Assembly (NCBI RefSeq): GCF_014655955.1
Contig: NZ_BNBO01000025.1
Location: forward strand, 56,024 to 120,023
Source: Kitasatospora indigofera
GTDB lineage: Bacteria; Actinomycetota; Actinomycetes; Streptomycetales; Streptomycetaceae
DNA length: 64,000 bases
Direction: 5' to 3'
The number at the start of each line of letters is the position of its first letter. Positions within the stretch are counted from its first letter, which is position 1. Shown piece by piece: positions 40,660 to 48,682 of this stretch. The notes beneath the pieces are model-generated. The model had not been told where the DNA came from, searched no databases, and saw only the letters and a list, made by a program, of their open reading frames with translations. The translations under genes and the position numbers were made by a program.

Positions 40660-41676
40660 ATGGGGACGGTGCGCGGGGCGGTGGCGCCGGAGCTCTGGGA
40701 GGGTGTCGTCCGGGCGGCGCTCGGCGGCGGGCGCAGGCCGGTGGCGGTCGAACGGCTGCGGGGCGGCAGCAAGAAGGGTGTCTACCGCCTGCGGCTCGAC
40801 GACGGGTCCAGCGTGGTCGTCTACCGCTGGGCGGCCGCCGAGAACTACTGGCCGGGGGCGGGCGACGAGCCCGGAGCGGGCGCCGGCGGCACCGGCGGGC
40901 AGCAGGACCCGTTCTCCCCCGCCTCCGGCCTCGGCCTGTTCCAGGCCGCCCACCGCCGGCTGGCCGCCCTCGGTGTCCGGACACCCCGGCTGTACCTGGC
41001 CGACGGCGGCCGCACGCTGCACCCGGCCGACCTGGCGGTCGTCGAGGACGTCCCCGGCGAGAACCTGGAGACCCTGCTCGGGCGCGATCCGCGCGCCGCC
41101 GAACCGGTGCTGGCCCGGCTGGCCGACGCCCTCGGCCTGCTGCGCGAGCACCGTGCCCCGTACCTCGGCCGGACCGCCCCGAGCGGTGCCGGGGCCTTGC
41201 CCGCGAGCCCTTCGTCCGAGCGGCTGGTGGTCGAAAGGGCGCTGGCCGACCTGGCCGAGGGCGCCGCCCGGGACGCCCGTCTGGCGGCGGCCGAGGAGCA
41301 ACTGGCGGCGCTCGTCCAGGCGCACGGCGCGGCCGTCCGCCCGCGCGCCGAGTACGGGCTGGTGCACGGCGAACTCGGCCCCGACCACGTCCTGGTGGAC
41401 CGGCACGGGCACCCTGTCCTGATCGACATCGAGGGTCTGATGCACTTCGACGTCGAGTGGGAGCACGCCTTCCTGCGGATCCGTTTCGGCGAGCACTACC
41501 GGTGGCTGGACCACGACGGCCTGGACGAACAGCGGCTCGCCCTGCACACCTTGGCGATGCGGCTCGCCCTGGTGCCCGGCCCGCTGCGGCTGCTGGACGG
41601 GGACTTCCCGGACCGCGGGGCGATGCGGGGCATCGCGGAGCACAACCTCCGGGCGGCGCTCGCCCTCCTGCGGTAG
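40660..41676 (+). CDS. aminoglycoside-phosphotransferase/kinase-fold protein
   Basis: A 338-residue protein with a protein-kinase-like fold. ATG 40660 follows GAGGAGG. Visible motifs are the glycine-rich region RLRGGSKKGVYRLRL, the catalytic loop YGLVHGELGPDHVLVDRHG (Brenner-like HGxLxxxHxxxD) and the metal-binding LIDIEGLMHFDVEWE. In the catalytic loop Glu replaces the usual HGD Asp and His replaces Asn, both common in sugar- and antibiotic-kinase relatives. It could phosphorylate an imported sugar or an antibiotic. It is divergent from the lacI-type gene and convergent with the ROK gene; link to the glucan locus is unproven. Confidence 0.75.
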   Translation: MGTVRGAVAPELWEGVVRAALGGGRRPVAVERLRGGSKKGVYRLRLDDGSSVVVYRWAAAENYWPGAGDEPGAGAGGTGGQQDPFSPASGLGLFQAAHRRLAALGVRTPRLYLADGGRTLHPADLAVVEDVPGENLETLLGRDPRAAEPVLARLADALGLLREHRAPYLGRTAPSGAGALPASPSSERLVVERALADLAEGAARDARLAAAEEQLAALVQAHGAAVRPRAEYGLVHGELGPDHVLVDRHGHPVLIDIEGLMHFDVEWEHAFLRIRFGEHYRWLDHDGLDEQRLALHTLAMRLALVPGPLRLLDGDFPDRGAMRGIAEHNLRAALALLR

Positions 41677-41718
41677 GCCGGTCGGTCCCCTGGCCCGGCA
41701 CCACTGCCCGGCACGGCC

Positions 41719-41756
41719 CGTACGCCGGCACCCCTGCCCGGGTACCGGCGTACGGA
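41719..41756. terminator. bidirectional terminator between convergent genes
   Basis: CCGTACGCCGG (41719-41729) pairs with CCGGCGTACGG (41746-41756); the 16-base loop contains CCCGGGTA. It lies between the phosphotransferase stop (41676) and the ROK regulator stop (41794). Confidence 0.65.
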
Positions 41757-41793
41757 CCGCGGCCGGGCGCAGCCCCGGGCCGCGGCCCGGGCC

Positions 41794-43047
41794 TCAGTCG
41801 GCGGCCACCGCCTGCGGGTCGGCCAGGTAGGGCAGCCAGGCGAGTTCGGCCGCGCCGACCAGGGCGCCGTGCTCCAGCGCGGCGCCGACGATCGGCACCC
41901 GCCCGCTGCGGCCCCACAGGCAGCGCTCGGCCACCACGGCCCGCAGCCGGTCCGGATCGGCCTCCCAGAGGTCCTTGTGGAGGCCGCTGAGCACCACCCG
42001 GTCGGGGTTGAGGATGTTCGCGACCCCGGCCAGGCCAAGGCCGAGCCGGTCGATGACGTGGTCCACGGCCGCCCGGGCGCGCGGGTCGTGGGCGGCGGCC
42101 CGGGTCAGCTCGCGGGCCTGGTCGAGCAGCGGGCGGGCCGGGTCGGGGGTGAGTCCGGCGGCGGCGAACAGGGCGTTGGGGTCGGTCTCGGAGTTGAGGC
42201 AGCCGCGGTTCCCGCACTGGCAGAGCCGGCCCTGCGGGTCCACCGTGAGGTGGCCGACCTCCAGGGCGAGCCCGGCACTGCCGGTGTGCAGCTTGCCGTC
42301 GATGACCAGCGCGCCGCCGACGCCCCGGTGCCCGGAGCTGACCAGCAGCAGGTGCCGGGCGCCCCGGCCGGCGCCGTGCCGGTACTCGGCCAGCGCTCCG
42401 AGGTTGGCGTCGTTGGCGACGAAGCTCGGCAGCGCGGCCGGCGCGTGCGGGCCGTGGTCGGCGCGCCGCACCTCCACGTCGTAGAGGTCGGCGACGGGGG
42501 TGCCGCTGGGCCAGGCGAAGTGCAGGGCGGCGAGCGCGGTGCCGTCCGGTTCGGTGACGGGGTTGGGCAGCGCGAGGGCGGCGCCGAGGCAGCGGCGGGT
42601 GGTGGCGCGGGCGAGTTCGGCGCCGGTCTGGGCGACCGCGCGCAGCATCCGCACGGGGTCGGTGGCGGCCGGCAGCGGCCGGTGCACGGGCGGCTCCAGC
42701 AGGCCGCCGAGCCCGGCGAGGGCGACGCTGAACCCGTCCGAGTGGATCTGGCCGGCGACCACCACGGGGCCGGCCGGGTCCACGGCGAGCCGGTGCGAGG
42801 GGCGGCCGCGGCCGCCGCCGGCGGGGCGGGAGTCGACGGTGATCAGCCCCAGTGCCTCCAGTTCGCCGGTGACGGCGCCGGCGGTGGCTCTGGTCACGTC
42901 GAGGGCCTTGGTCAGGGCGGACCGGGTGGGCGCCTGGCCGGTGTGGATGAGGGTGAGCGCCGGGCCGAGCAGCGTGCGTCCGCGGTCGGGCGCGGCCCGG
43001 CGGCTGGGGTCCGGTGCTGGCTTCGGGCTTGTGGGTGAGTGCTGCAC
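41794..43047 (-). CDS. ROK family transcriptional repressor
   Basis: A 417-residue NagC/XylR-type regulator from GTG 43047. The winged HTH occupies about residues 25-75 (PTRSALTKALDVTRATAGAVTGELEALGLI). The ROK sugar-binding domain has LVSSGHRGVGGALVIDGKLHTG and the zinc motif CQCGNRGCLN. The usual ATP-site DxGxT is degenerate, as expected for regulators without kinase activity. It is divergent from the MFS gene, 17 bases from its predicted start, so it very probably controls that transporter and itself. Confidence 0.87.
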   Translation of the reverse strand: MQHSPTSPKPAPDPSRRAAPDRGRTLLGPALTLIHTGQAPTRSALTKALDVTRATAGAVTGELEALGLITVDSRPAGGGRGRPSHRLAVDPAGPVVVAGQIHSDGFSVALAGLGGLLEPPVHRPLPAATDPVRMLRAVAQTGAELARATTRRCLGAALALPNPVTEPDGTALAALHFAWPSGTPVADLYDVEVRRADHGPHAPAALPSFVANDANLGALAEYRHGAGRGARHLLLVSSGHRGVGGALVIDGKLHTGSAGLALEVGHLTVDPQGRLCQCGNRGCLNSETDPNALFAAAGLTPDPARPLLDQARELTRAAAHDPRARAAVDHVIDRLGLGLAGVANILNPDRVVLSGLHKDLWEADPDRLRAVVAERCLWGRSGRVPIVGAALEHGALVGAAELAWLPYLADPQAVAAD

Positions 43048-43058
43048 ACGCCTATTCT
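43029..43058 (+). promoter_or_regulatory. promoter placing the MFS start codon at +1
   Basis: TTGTGG (43029-43034), 18-base spacer, TATTCT (43053-43058). The GTG at 43065 starts seven bases after the -10 hexamer, so transcription would begin at the start codon and give a leaderless message. The -35 lies inside the 5' end of the divergent ROK gene. An imperfect TTTGT/ACAAA inverted repeat covers 43062-43081. Confidence 0.55.
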
Positions 43059-43064
43059 TACTTT

Positions 43065-44360
43065 GTGCCGCTCCTAAACAAAACCCGCGCCCGCTCGGAA
43101 GCCCCCTACCAGTCTCCCAGCAAGCGGAGCGCCTGGTCGCCCGCCCGACTCGCCCTCACCGCCTTCTTCGCCATGGACGGCTTCCTGTTCGCCGCCTGGG
43201 TCGTCCGCATCCCGGACATCCGCGGCCAGGTCAGCGCCACGCACAGCGCCCTCGGGCTCGCCCTGCTCTGCCTCTCCGCGGGCGCCGTGGCCACCATGCC
43301 GGTGGTCGGACGGCTCTGCGTCCGGTACGGCTCCAAGCCGGTGACGATCGCCTCGGTCGCCCTGCTCAGCCTGGCCGTCCCGCTGCCGGCGCACACCCAC
43401 TCGGTGCTGTCGCTCGGCGCCGTCCTGCTGCTCTTCGGAGCCGGCTACGGCGCCGCGAACGTCGCGATGAACAGCGCCGCCGTCGACCTGGTCCGTGAGC
43501 TCCGCCGCCCGGTCATGCCGAGCTTCCACGCCGGCTACAGCCTCGGCGGGCTGCTCGGCGCGGGCATCGGCGGGCTGCTCGCGGGCGCCCTCAGCACCAC
43601 CTGGGCACTGGCGCTGAGCGGCGCCCTCGGCCTCGTCGTCACCGCCGCCGCCGGCACCGCCCTGCTGCGCGGCCGGCCCGGCCGCCCGGCCCAGGCCCCG
43701 GCCGCCCGGCGCACCGCCGGGGCCGGTGCCAGGGCCGGTGCCGACACCGGTGCCGGGACCGCCGGGAAGGCCTCCGCCACGCCGGCCCCGGGCGTCGCCC
43801 GGTCGGTCCGCCTGCTGGTCGTCCTGCTCGGCCTCACCGCCCTGCTCGACGCGTACGGCGAGGGCGCGATCGCCGACTGGGCCACCCTGCACCTCACCGA
43901 CGACGTGCACGCGACCGCGGGCCTGGCCGCCGCCGGCTACGCGGCGTTCGCCTTCGCCATGACGGCCGGCCGGGTCGGCGGCACCTGGCTCTCCATCCGG
44001 ATCGGCCAGACCAGGCTGATCGCGACCGGCGGCCTCACCGCCTGCGCCGGCATGCTGGTGGTGGCGCTGGCGCCGTCGGTGGCGGCCGCCCTCGCCGGGC
44101 TGGTTCTGGTCGGCCTCGGGCTCGCCAACATCTTCCCGCTGGCGATCGCCCAGGCTGGCGCGGCGGGCGGCCCGCGGGGCGTGGCCACCGCCTCCACCCT
44201 CGGCTACGCGGGCATGCTGATCGGCCCGCCGGTGATCGGCTTCCTGGCCGACGCCGTCGGCCTCCCGCTGGCCCTCACCACGGTGGCCGGCGCGGCCGCC
44301 CTGGCCGGCCTGCTCCCGTTCGCGGTGCGCTCCCGCCGCCCCGTGGCCGCGAGCCACTGA
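43065..44360 (+). CDS. MFS transporter (YbjJ-like)
   Basis: A 431-residue major facilitator with 12 hydrophobic segments and a Pro/Ala/Gly-rich central loop (about 205-245). GTG 43065 is chosen because a promoter ends exactly there and no ribosome-binding site is visible, which suggests a leaderless start. The first helix region ALTAFFAMDGFLFAAWVVRIPDIRG is characteristic of YbjJ-type putative exporters. CVRYGSKPVTIAS follows helix 2. The neighbouring ROK regulator implies control by a sugar-like ligand. Substrate and direction are unknown. Confidence 0.83.
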   Translation: MPLLNKTRARSEAPYQSPSKRSAWSPARLALTAFFAMDGFLFAAWVVRIPDIRGQVSATHSALGLALLCLSAGAVATMPVVGRLCVRYGSKPVTIASVALLSLAVPLPAHTHSVLSLGAVLLLFGAGYGAANVAMNSAAVDLVRELRRPVMPSFHAGYSLGGLLGAGIGGLLAGALSTTWALALSGALGLVVTAAAGTALLRGRPGRPAQAPAARRTAGAGARAGADTGAGTAGKASATPAPGVARSVRLLVVLLGLTALLDAYGEGAIADWATLHLTDDVHATAGLAAAGYAAFAFAMTAGRVGGTWLSIRIGQTRLIATGGLTACAGMLVVALAPSVAAALAGLVLVGLGLANIFPLAIAQAGAAGGPRGVATASTLGYAGMLIGPPVIGFLADAVGLPLALTTVAGAAALAGLLPFAVRSRRPVAASH

Positions 44361-44665
44361 CCGCGAGCCGCCGAACCGGGCACGGAACCGCCCGGCGGAC
44401 CGGGTCACGACCGGGCAGCAGCTCCGCGGCCCGGCCGTTCCCGGGGCAGTGCTCCCGTCCCGACCGGGCCGGGAGCACTGCCCTGCCGTCCCCGGGAGCA
44501 CTGCCCCGGAGGTCGGCCGACCGTGCCCCCGGGACACCGACGGCCCTGCCCGAACGGTTCACCGGACGGGGCCGGGCGCCCGGCCCCGTCCGCCGTCCGG
44601 CCGGGGCGCCGGTACGTGCGAGGATCGCCTTGACCGGTACCAGGGGCGACGGGACGAGGCACGGC
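44361..44665. other. 305-base intergenic region with alternative hairpins
   Basis: Contains a three-copy inverted/direct repeat set (44441-44509) that forms mutually exclusive hairpins, described separately. No gene seen. Confidence 0.6.
44441..44509 (+). terminator. alternative terminator hairpins from a three-copy repeat
   Basis: CCGGGGCAGTGCTCCCG (44441-44457) can pair over 17 bp with 44493-44509 or over 13 bp with 44471-44483. The two 3' copies are nearly the same sequence in direct orientation, so only one stem can form at a time. It is located 80 bases after the MFS stop, most simply a terminator. Confidence 0.65.
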
Positions 44666-45298
44666 ATGGCGGTACGAGTACTGCGGGCGGCCGGGCGGCC
44701 CGCGACGGCCTGGCTGAACGGCGGCGGCGTCACCCGCGAGGTCGCGGGCGCGCCCGAGGGCTCCGGACTGGCCGACTTCGACTGGCGGGTGAGCCTCGCG
44801 GACGTCGGGCAGGGCGGACCGTTCTCGGTCTTCCCCGGGGTCGACCGGGTGATCACCCTGGTGGACGGCGCCGGCATGGCCCTCACCGTGGCGGGCACGG
44901 AGCACGTCCTCGCGCAGCCGTACCAGCCGTTCGCCTTCCCCGGCGACGCCGACACCGGCTGCCGGCTGCTGGGCGGCCCGGTCGTCGATTTCAACGTGAT
45001 GACCCGTCGCGGCCGCGCGACGGCCGAGGTCGCCACCGCCGGCCGGGAGGGCTCGGAAGGACGGGGACCGGCGGGCCGGCAGGAGCCGGAGGGCGGACCG
45101 GGACCGGCGGGCGGGCGTGCGGTCGAGGTGCCGCCCGGCGCCACGGTCCTGCTGGTCTGCCTCGACGGCGGCGCCGAGCTGGACGCGGCCGGTGTCCGGC
45201 TCGGCCGGTTCGACGCCGCACTGCTGGACTCCCCCGGCCACGACCTGCTGCGGGTGGACGGCGTCGCCGCGGTGGTCACCCTCCACCCGGCCGGCTGA
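44666..45298 (+). CDS. HutD/Ves family cupin protein
   Basis: A 210-residue beta-barrel protein from ATG 44666. The family signatures are visible: ATAWLNGGGVTREVA near the N-terminus, DFDWRVSLADVGQGGPFSVFPGVDRVITLV, FAFPGDADTGCRLLGGPVVDFNVMTRRG, and the C-terminal LLVCLDGGAEL. A Gly/Glu-rich insertion lies at about 125-150. HutD proteins often accompany histidine-utilisation genes and may sense or buffer N-formyl-glutamate; no hut genes are near. It is convergent with the frameshifted gene at 45412. Confidence 0.83.
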   Translation: MAVRVLRAAGRPATAWLNGGGVTREVAGAPEGSGLADFDWRVSLADVGQGGPFSVFPGVDRVITLVDGAGMALTVAGTEHVLAQPYQPFAFPGDADTGCRLLGGPVVDFNVMTRRGRATAEVATAGREGSEGRGPAGRQEPEGGPGPAGGRAVEVPPGATVLLVCLDGGAELDAAGVRLGRFDAALLDSPGHDLLRVDGVAAVVTLHPAG

Positions 45299-45411
45299 GC
45301 CACCGCGGGCCGGACCGGCGGGGCGATCGCGCCGCCGCACCCCCCCGCTCGCTCCGGCGCCCGGTCCGCACCGCCGCTCGGTTGACGCCGCCGCCCGGTT
45401 GACGCCACCGC

Positions 45412-46034
45412 TCAGAAGGGCCGCCGGACCCGGACCACCCCGTCCGGGTCGAGCAGCACCGCGGAGAGCAGCGGGTCCGCCGCGTCCTCGCCGTACCCCA
45501 CGAGGGAAGCGGCCCGGGCACCGGCCGGCACCCCGGGCAGCAGCCGGTGGTCCCGCTGCTGGAAGCGGGCGGCGAAGATCCTCGATCCAGCCTCCTGCCA
45601 GACCGGTCCGGCGGACTGCCGGGCGAGCCCGGCGGCCGGCACGCCGGGCAGGTCGGTGGAGAGGTCCGGCCGGACGTGGAGGACGGCGCGCGGCGTGAGC
45701 CGAGCCCGTACGCCGGGCACGTCGGCGGCCCGGAGCCGGTGCCGGCGCGCCGAGTTGCCCGCGTGGACCTCCTGCAGCAGCACCGCGCGCCGGCTCGCCG
45801 CGAGGCCGGCCACCTCGGCCCAGAAGGCCTCGCCCCCGTGGTAATCGGGGTCACGGACGGTCAGTTCGGTGATCCCCGCCTCCTCCGCGAAGGACGCGAG
45901 CGCCGCCAGGTACGCCGCCTCGACCGGGCCGTGGTCGCAGTCGCTGTCCTCGGGGCAGTGCAGCAGCCGCGCTCGTCGCGGTCCGCCGGGTCGTCCTTCG
46001 TCGCCCGGTGGACGTACGGCAGGCCGGTGGTCAC
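45412..46034 (-). pseudogene. conserved hypothetical gene with a frameshift
   Basis: Two overlapping frames together read as one protein of about 207 residues. Frame 1 starts at GTG 46034 (VTTGLPYVHRATKDDPADRDERG), overlapping the upstream acyltransferase stop as GTGA. Frame 2 continues EDSDCDHGPVEAAYLAALASFAEEAGITELTVRDPDYH and runs to 45412. One base is missing between 45971 and 45952; without it the length is an exact number of codons. The N-terminus resembles a streptomycete family annotated RNA-binding (VHRxTKxDPADRDE...DHGPVEAAYL), from memory. Either a genuine pseudogene or a sequencing error in a GC-rich stretch. Confidence 0.75.
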
Positions 46035-46792
46035 TGCGCGGCGCCCTCGCCGGGCAGCCGGAGGTCCCAGCCGACCAGGGCGCGCAGCTGCTCGGCGGTG
46101 ACGCCCTCCGGGATCGGGCTCGGGGCGTCGTTGCGGAAGGGCGGCTGCCAGCCCTCGTCCGGCGTCCAGCTGCGGACCACCTTCGCCGGGGCGCCGGCCA
46201 CCACGCTGTGGTCGGGCACCTCGCCGCGGACCACCGAGCCGGCCGCCACCACCACGTTGCGGCCCAGCCGCGCGCCGGGCAGGATCACCGCGCCGGTGCC
46301 GATCCAGCTGCCCGCGCCGATCTCCACCGGCTCGTTGCGCGGCCACTGCTTGCCGATCGGCAGGTCGGTCGCGCGGTACTCGTGGGCCTGGTCGGAGATG
46401 TAGACGCCGGGGCCGGTCCAGACGTCGTCGCCGAGCACGATCGACTGGTGGCCGACGATGTGGCTGTCCCGGCCGATCACGCAGCCGCCGCCGATCCGGA
46501 CGATCGGCTCCGGGCCGAGGTCGAGACCGGGCAGGAAGCCCGCGCTGATGGTGACCCGCTCGCCGATGATCGAGAACGGCCCGATGGTGATCCACTGCTC
46601 GTTGAAGACCGCGCCGAGCGGGAAGGCCAGCTTGGTGCCGTCCCCCAACTCGCCGAAGCGGTAGGGGCCGGGGTTGTCGTTGGAGACGGCGCCGGCCCGC
46701 TGCACCCACCGCCATCCGCGGTGCACCAGCCGCCCGGCGGCGCGACGACCGGTGGCCCGGGCGGCGGAGGACAGCGAACGGATGATCGACAT
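46031..46792 (-). CDS. left-handed beta-helix (hexapeptide repeat) acyltransferase
   Basis: A 253-residue acyltransferase starting at ATG 46792. Hexapeptide repeats run from about residue 70 to 205: GPFSIIGERVTISAGF, VRIGGGCVIGRDSHIVGHQSIVLGDDVWTGPGVYISDQAHEY, VEIGAGSWIGTGAVILPGARLGRNVVVAAGSVV and DHSVVAGAPAKVVR. The last two blocks are the classical ending of maltose/galactoside O-acetyltransferases; His in DQAHEY is the likely catalytic base. It should acetylate a sugar or glycan with acetyl-CoA. Its stop overlaps the start of the frameshifted gene. Confidence 0.85.
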   Translation of the reverse strand: MSIIRSLSSAARATGRRAAGRLVHRGWRWVQRAGAVSNDNPGPYRFGELGDGTKLAFPLGAVFNEQWITIGPFSIIGERVTISAGFLPGLDLGPEPIVRIGGGCVIGRDSHIVGHQSIVLGDDVWTGPGVYISDQAHEYRATDLPIGKQWPRNEPVEIGAGSWIGTGAVILPGARLGRNVVVAAGSVVRGEVPDHSVVAGAPAKVVRSWTPDEGWQPPFRNDAPSPIPEGVTAEQLRALVGWDLRLPGEGAAQ

Positions 46793-46875
46793 GCGCTCAC
46801 GTTACCGGCCCGTACGGGCCGCCCGGCCGACAGGGCGGCCAACGTCACACCGCCGCCCTGCCACACTGACGCCCC

Positions 46876-47646
46876 ATGGAGATCAACGAGCACATCGAAG
46901 CCCTGGGCCGGGAAGGCAGGCTCCTCGCCGACGCGGCCGCCGTCACCGACCTCGGCGCGCCCGTCCCGACCTGTCCCGGCTGGCTGCTGCGCGACCTCGT
47001 CCTGCACACCGGCCAGGTGCACCGCTGGGCCACCGCCCACGTCGCGCAGGCCCGCACCGAACCCCTGGACGACGCGGGCCAGGAGGCGGCCTGGGGGCCC
47101 GTCCCGGCCGACGCCGAGCTGGTCGGCTGGTTCCGGGCCGGCCACGCGAACCTGCTGGCCGCGCTCCGCGCCGCGCCCGCCGGCCTGGACTGCTGGACCT
47201 TCCTGCCCGCGCCCTCGCCGCTCGCCTTCTGGGCCCGCCGGCAGGCGCACGAAACGGCCGTCCACCGCTTCGACGCCGAGGCGGCGGCCGGCCTGGCCGG
47301 CCCGCCGGCCGGCACCGGGCCGGCGCTGGACGGGATCGACGAACTGCTGCGGGCCATGCTGGTCCGCCCGCGTGCCAAGCTGCGCAGCGAGCGCCCCCGC
47401 ACCCTGGCGGTCCGGCCCACCGACGGGCCGACGTCCTGGCTGGTGACCATCACCGGCGAGCCGGTCACGGTCGCGCTCGGGGACGGCCGGTCCGGGCCCG
47501 CCCCCGCCGACCTCACCCTGACCGGGCCGGCCCGCGACCTGTTCCTGCTGCTCTGGAACCGGCTGGGGCCCGCGGCGGTCGGCTGCGAGGGCGACCGCAC
47601 CCTGCTGGACCTCTGGCGGGAGACCGCGGTCATCACCTGGAGCTGA
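46876..47646 (+). CDS. maleylpyruvate isomerase family mycothiol-dependent enzyme
   Basis: A 256-residue DinB-fold protein. The N-terminal metal site is visible as LRDLVLHTGQVHRWA (about 43-57) and WARRQAHETAVHRFDAE (about 126-142), giving the three His ligands. A C-terminal sterol-carrier-like domain follows (SWLVTITGEPVTVALG...). Characterised relatives use mycothiol, the actinobacterial thiol, for isomerisation or conjugation; most members have no known substrate. ATG 46876 is preceded by a short non-coding gap from the divergent acyltransferase gene. Confidence 0.85.
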   Translation: MEINEHIEALGREGRLLADAAAVTDLGAPVPTCPGWLLRDLVLHTGQVHRWATAHVAQARTEPLDDAGQEAAWGPVPADAELVGWFRAGHANLLAALRAAPAGLDCWTFLPAPSPLAFWARRQAHETAVHRFDAEAAAGLAGPPAGTGPALDGIDELLRAMLVRPRAKLRSERPRTLAVRPTDGPTSWLVTITGEPVTVALGDGRSGPAPADLTLTGPARDLFLLLWNRLGPAAVGCEGDRTLLDLWRETAVITWS

Positions 47647-47726
47647 CGCCGGACCCGGCCGGCGGCGGCCCGGCGACCGCGGGGGAAGCCTTCACCGGGC
47701 CGACGGCACCACCTTGGCGGCCGGCG

Positions 47727-48491
47727 TCACTCCGCCCAGGGCGCCGGCCGGCGCTCCAGGAACGCCCGCATGCCCTGCTGTGCCTCGGCCGAGCCGAACA
47801 GCCTGGCCGAGAGCGCGACCAGCTCGTCCGCGTCCCGCTCGAAGGAGCGGACCACCTCGGCGTTGGCGAGCCGCTTGGACTCGGCGAGGCCCCGGGGCGA
47901 GCCCAGCCGCAGCGCGTCCAGCAGCGTCTTCAGCGCGCCGGGCACGTCCTCGGCGGCCTCGGTGACCAGTCCGATCCGGGCCGCCTCGGCCGCGTCGAAG
48001 GTCTCCCCCGTGAGGTAGTAGCGCGAGGCCGCGCGCGGCTGCAGCTTGGGGCGCAGCGGCAGCGAGATGACGGCCGGCGCCAGCCCGAGCCGGACCTCGG
48101 TGAAGGCGAAGGTGGAGGCGGGCCCGGCGATCGCCAGGTCGGCGGCGCCCACCAGGCCGAGACCGCCGGCCCGGACGTGCCCGTCGATCACCGCGATCAC
48201 CGGCTTGGGGCAGTCCAGCAGGGCCCGCTGCAGGTCGACCAGCCCGCGCGGCCCGACCGTCGGGTCGGAGCCGGTGGCCTCGGACAGGTCGGCGCCGGCG
48301 CAGAACACCTTGCCGGTGTGGCCCAGCACCACGGCCCGCACCGCCGGATCGGCCGCCGCCGCGGCGAGCCCGGCGGTGAGTTCGGCCATCAGGCGGGTGG
48401 AGAGCGCGTTGCGGTTGTGCGGGGAGTCGAGTTCGAGCGTGGTGACGGCGTCGGCGGTGCTGACGCGGACGAAGGGTACTTCGCGGGTCAT
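47727..48491 (-). CDS. enoyl-CoA hydratase/isomerase family protein
   Basis: A 254-residue crotonase-fold enzyme from ATG 48491. The oxyanion-hole segments are GKVFCAGADLSEA (about 60-72) and AVIDGHVRAGGLGLVGAADLAIAG (about 102-125). The catalytic Glu position corresponds to FAFTEVRLGLAPAVISLPL, where Glu is retained in FTEVRLGL. It hydrates or isomerises an enoyl-CoA in fatty acid, amino acid or terpenoid breakdown. It stands alone between convergent and divergent genes. Confidence 0.88.
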   Translation of the reverse strand: MTREVPFVRVSTADAVTTLELDSPHNRNALSTRLMAELTAGLAAAAADPAVRAVVLGHTGKVFCAGADLSEATGSDPTVGPRGLVDLQRALLDCPKPVIAVIDGHVRAGGLGLVGAADLAIAGPASTFAFTEVRLGLAPAVISLPLRPKLQPRAASRYYLTGETFDAAEAARIGLVTEAAEDVPGALKTLLDALRLGSPRGLAESKRLANAEVVRSFERDADELVALSARLFGSAEAQQGMRAFLERRPAPWAE

Positions 48492-48682
48492 CGGCGGTGG
48501 CCTGCTTTCCGGCTGAGGGTGGGTCGGATTGCCCGGACGGGCGGCGCGCGGAGACGGGTGTCCCCCGCCCGCGTCGCCGGTCGGTCCAGGGAGGACTCTG
48601 GCACGCCGAAGGGTGCGGTCACCAGATCCCCCGGCGAAAACCACTGGTCAGCCGTACTCCCGGCGGGGCAGCATCGCCTCTC

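Noticed and set aside
40660..41676. Phosphotransferase-fold gene considered as an aminoglycoside resistance gene.
   Set aside because: The fold is shared with many sugar and small-molecule kinases, the catalytic loop is diverged (HGE, His for Asn), and no antibiotic context exists.
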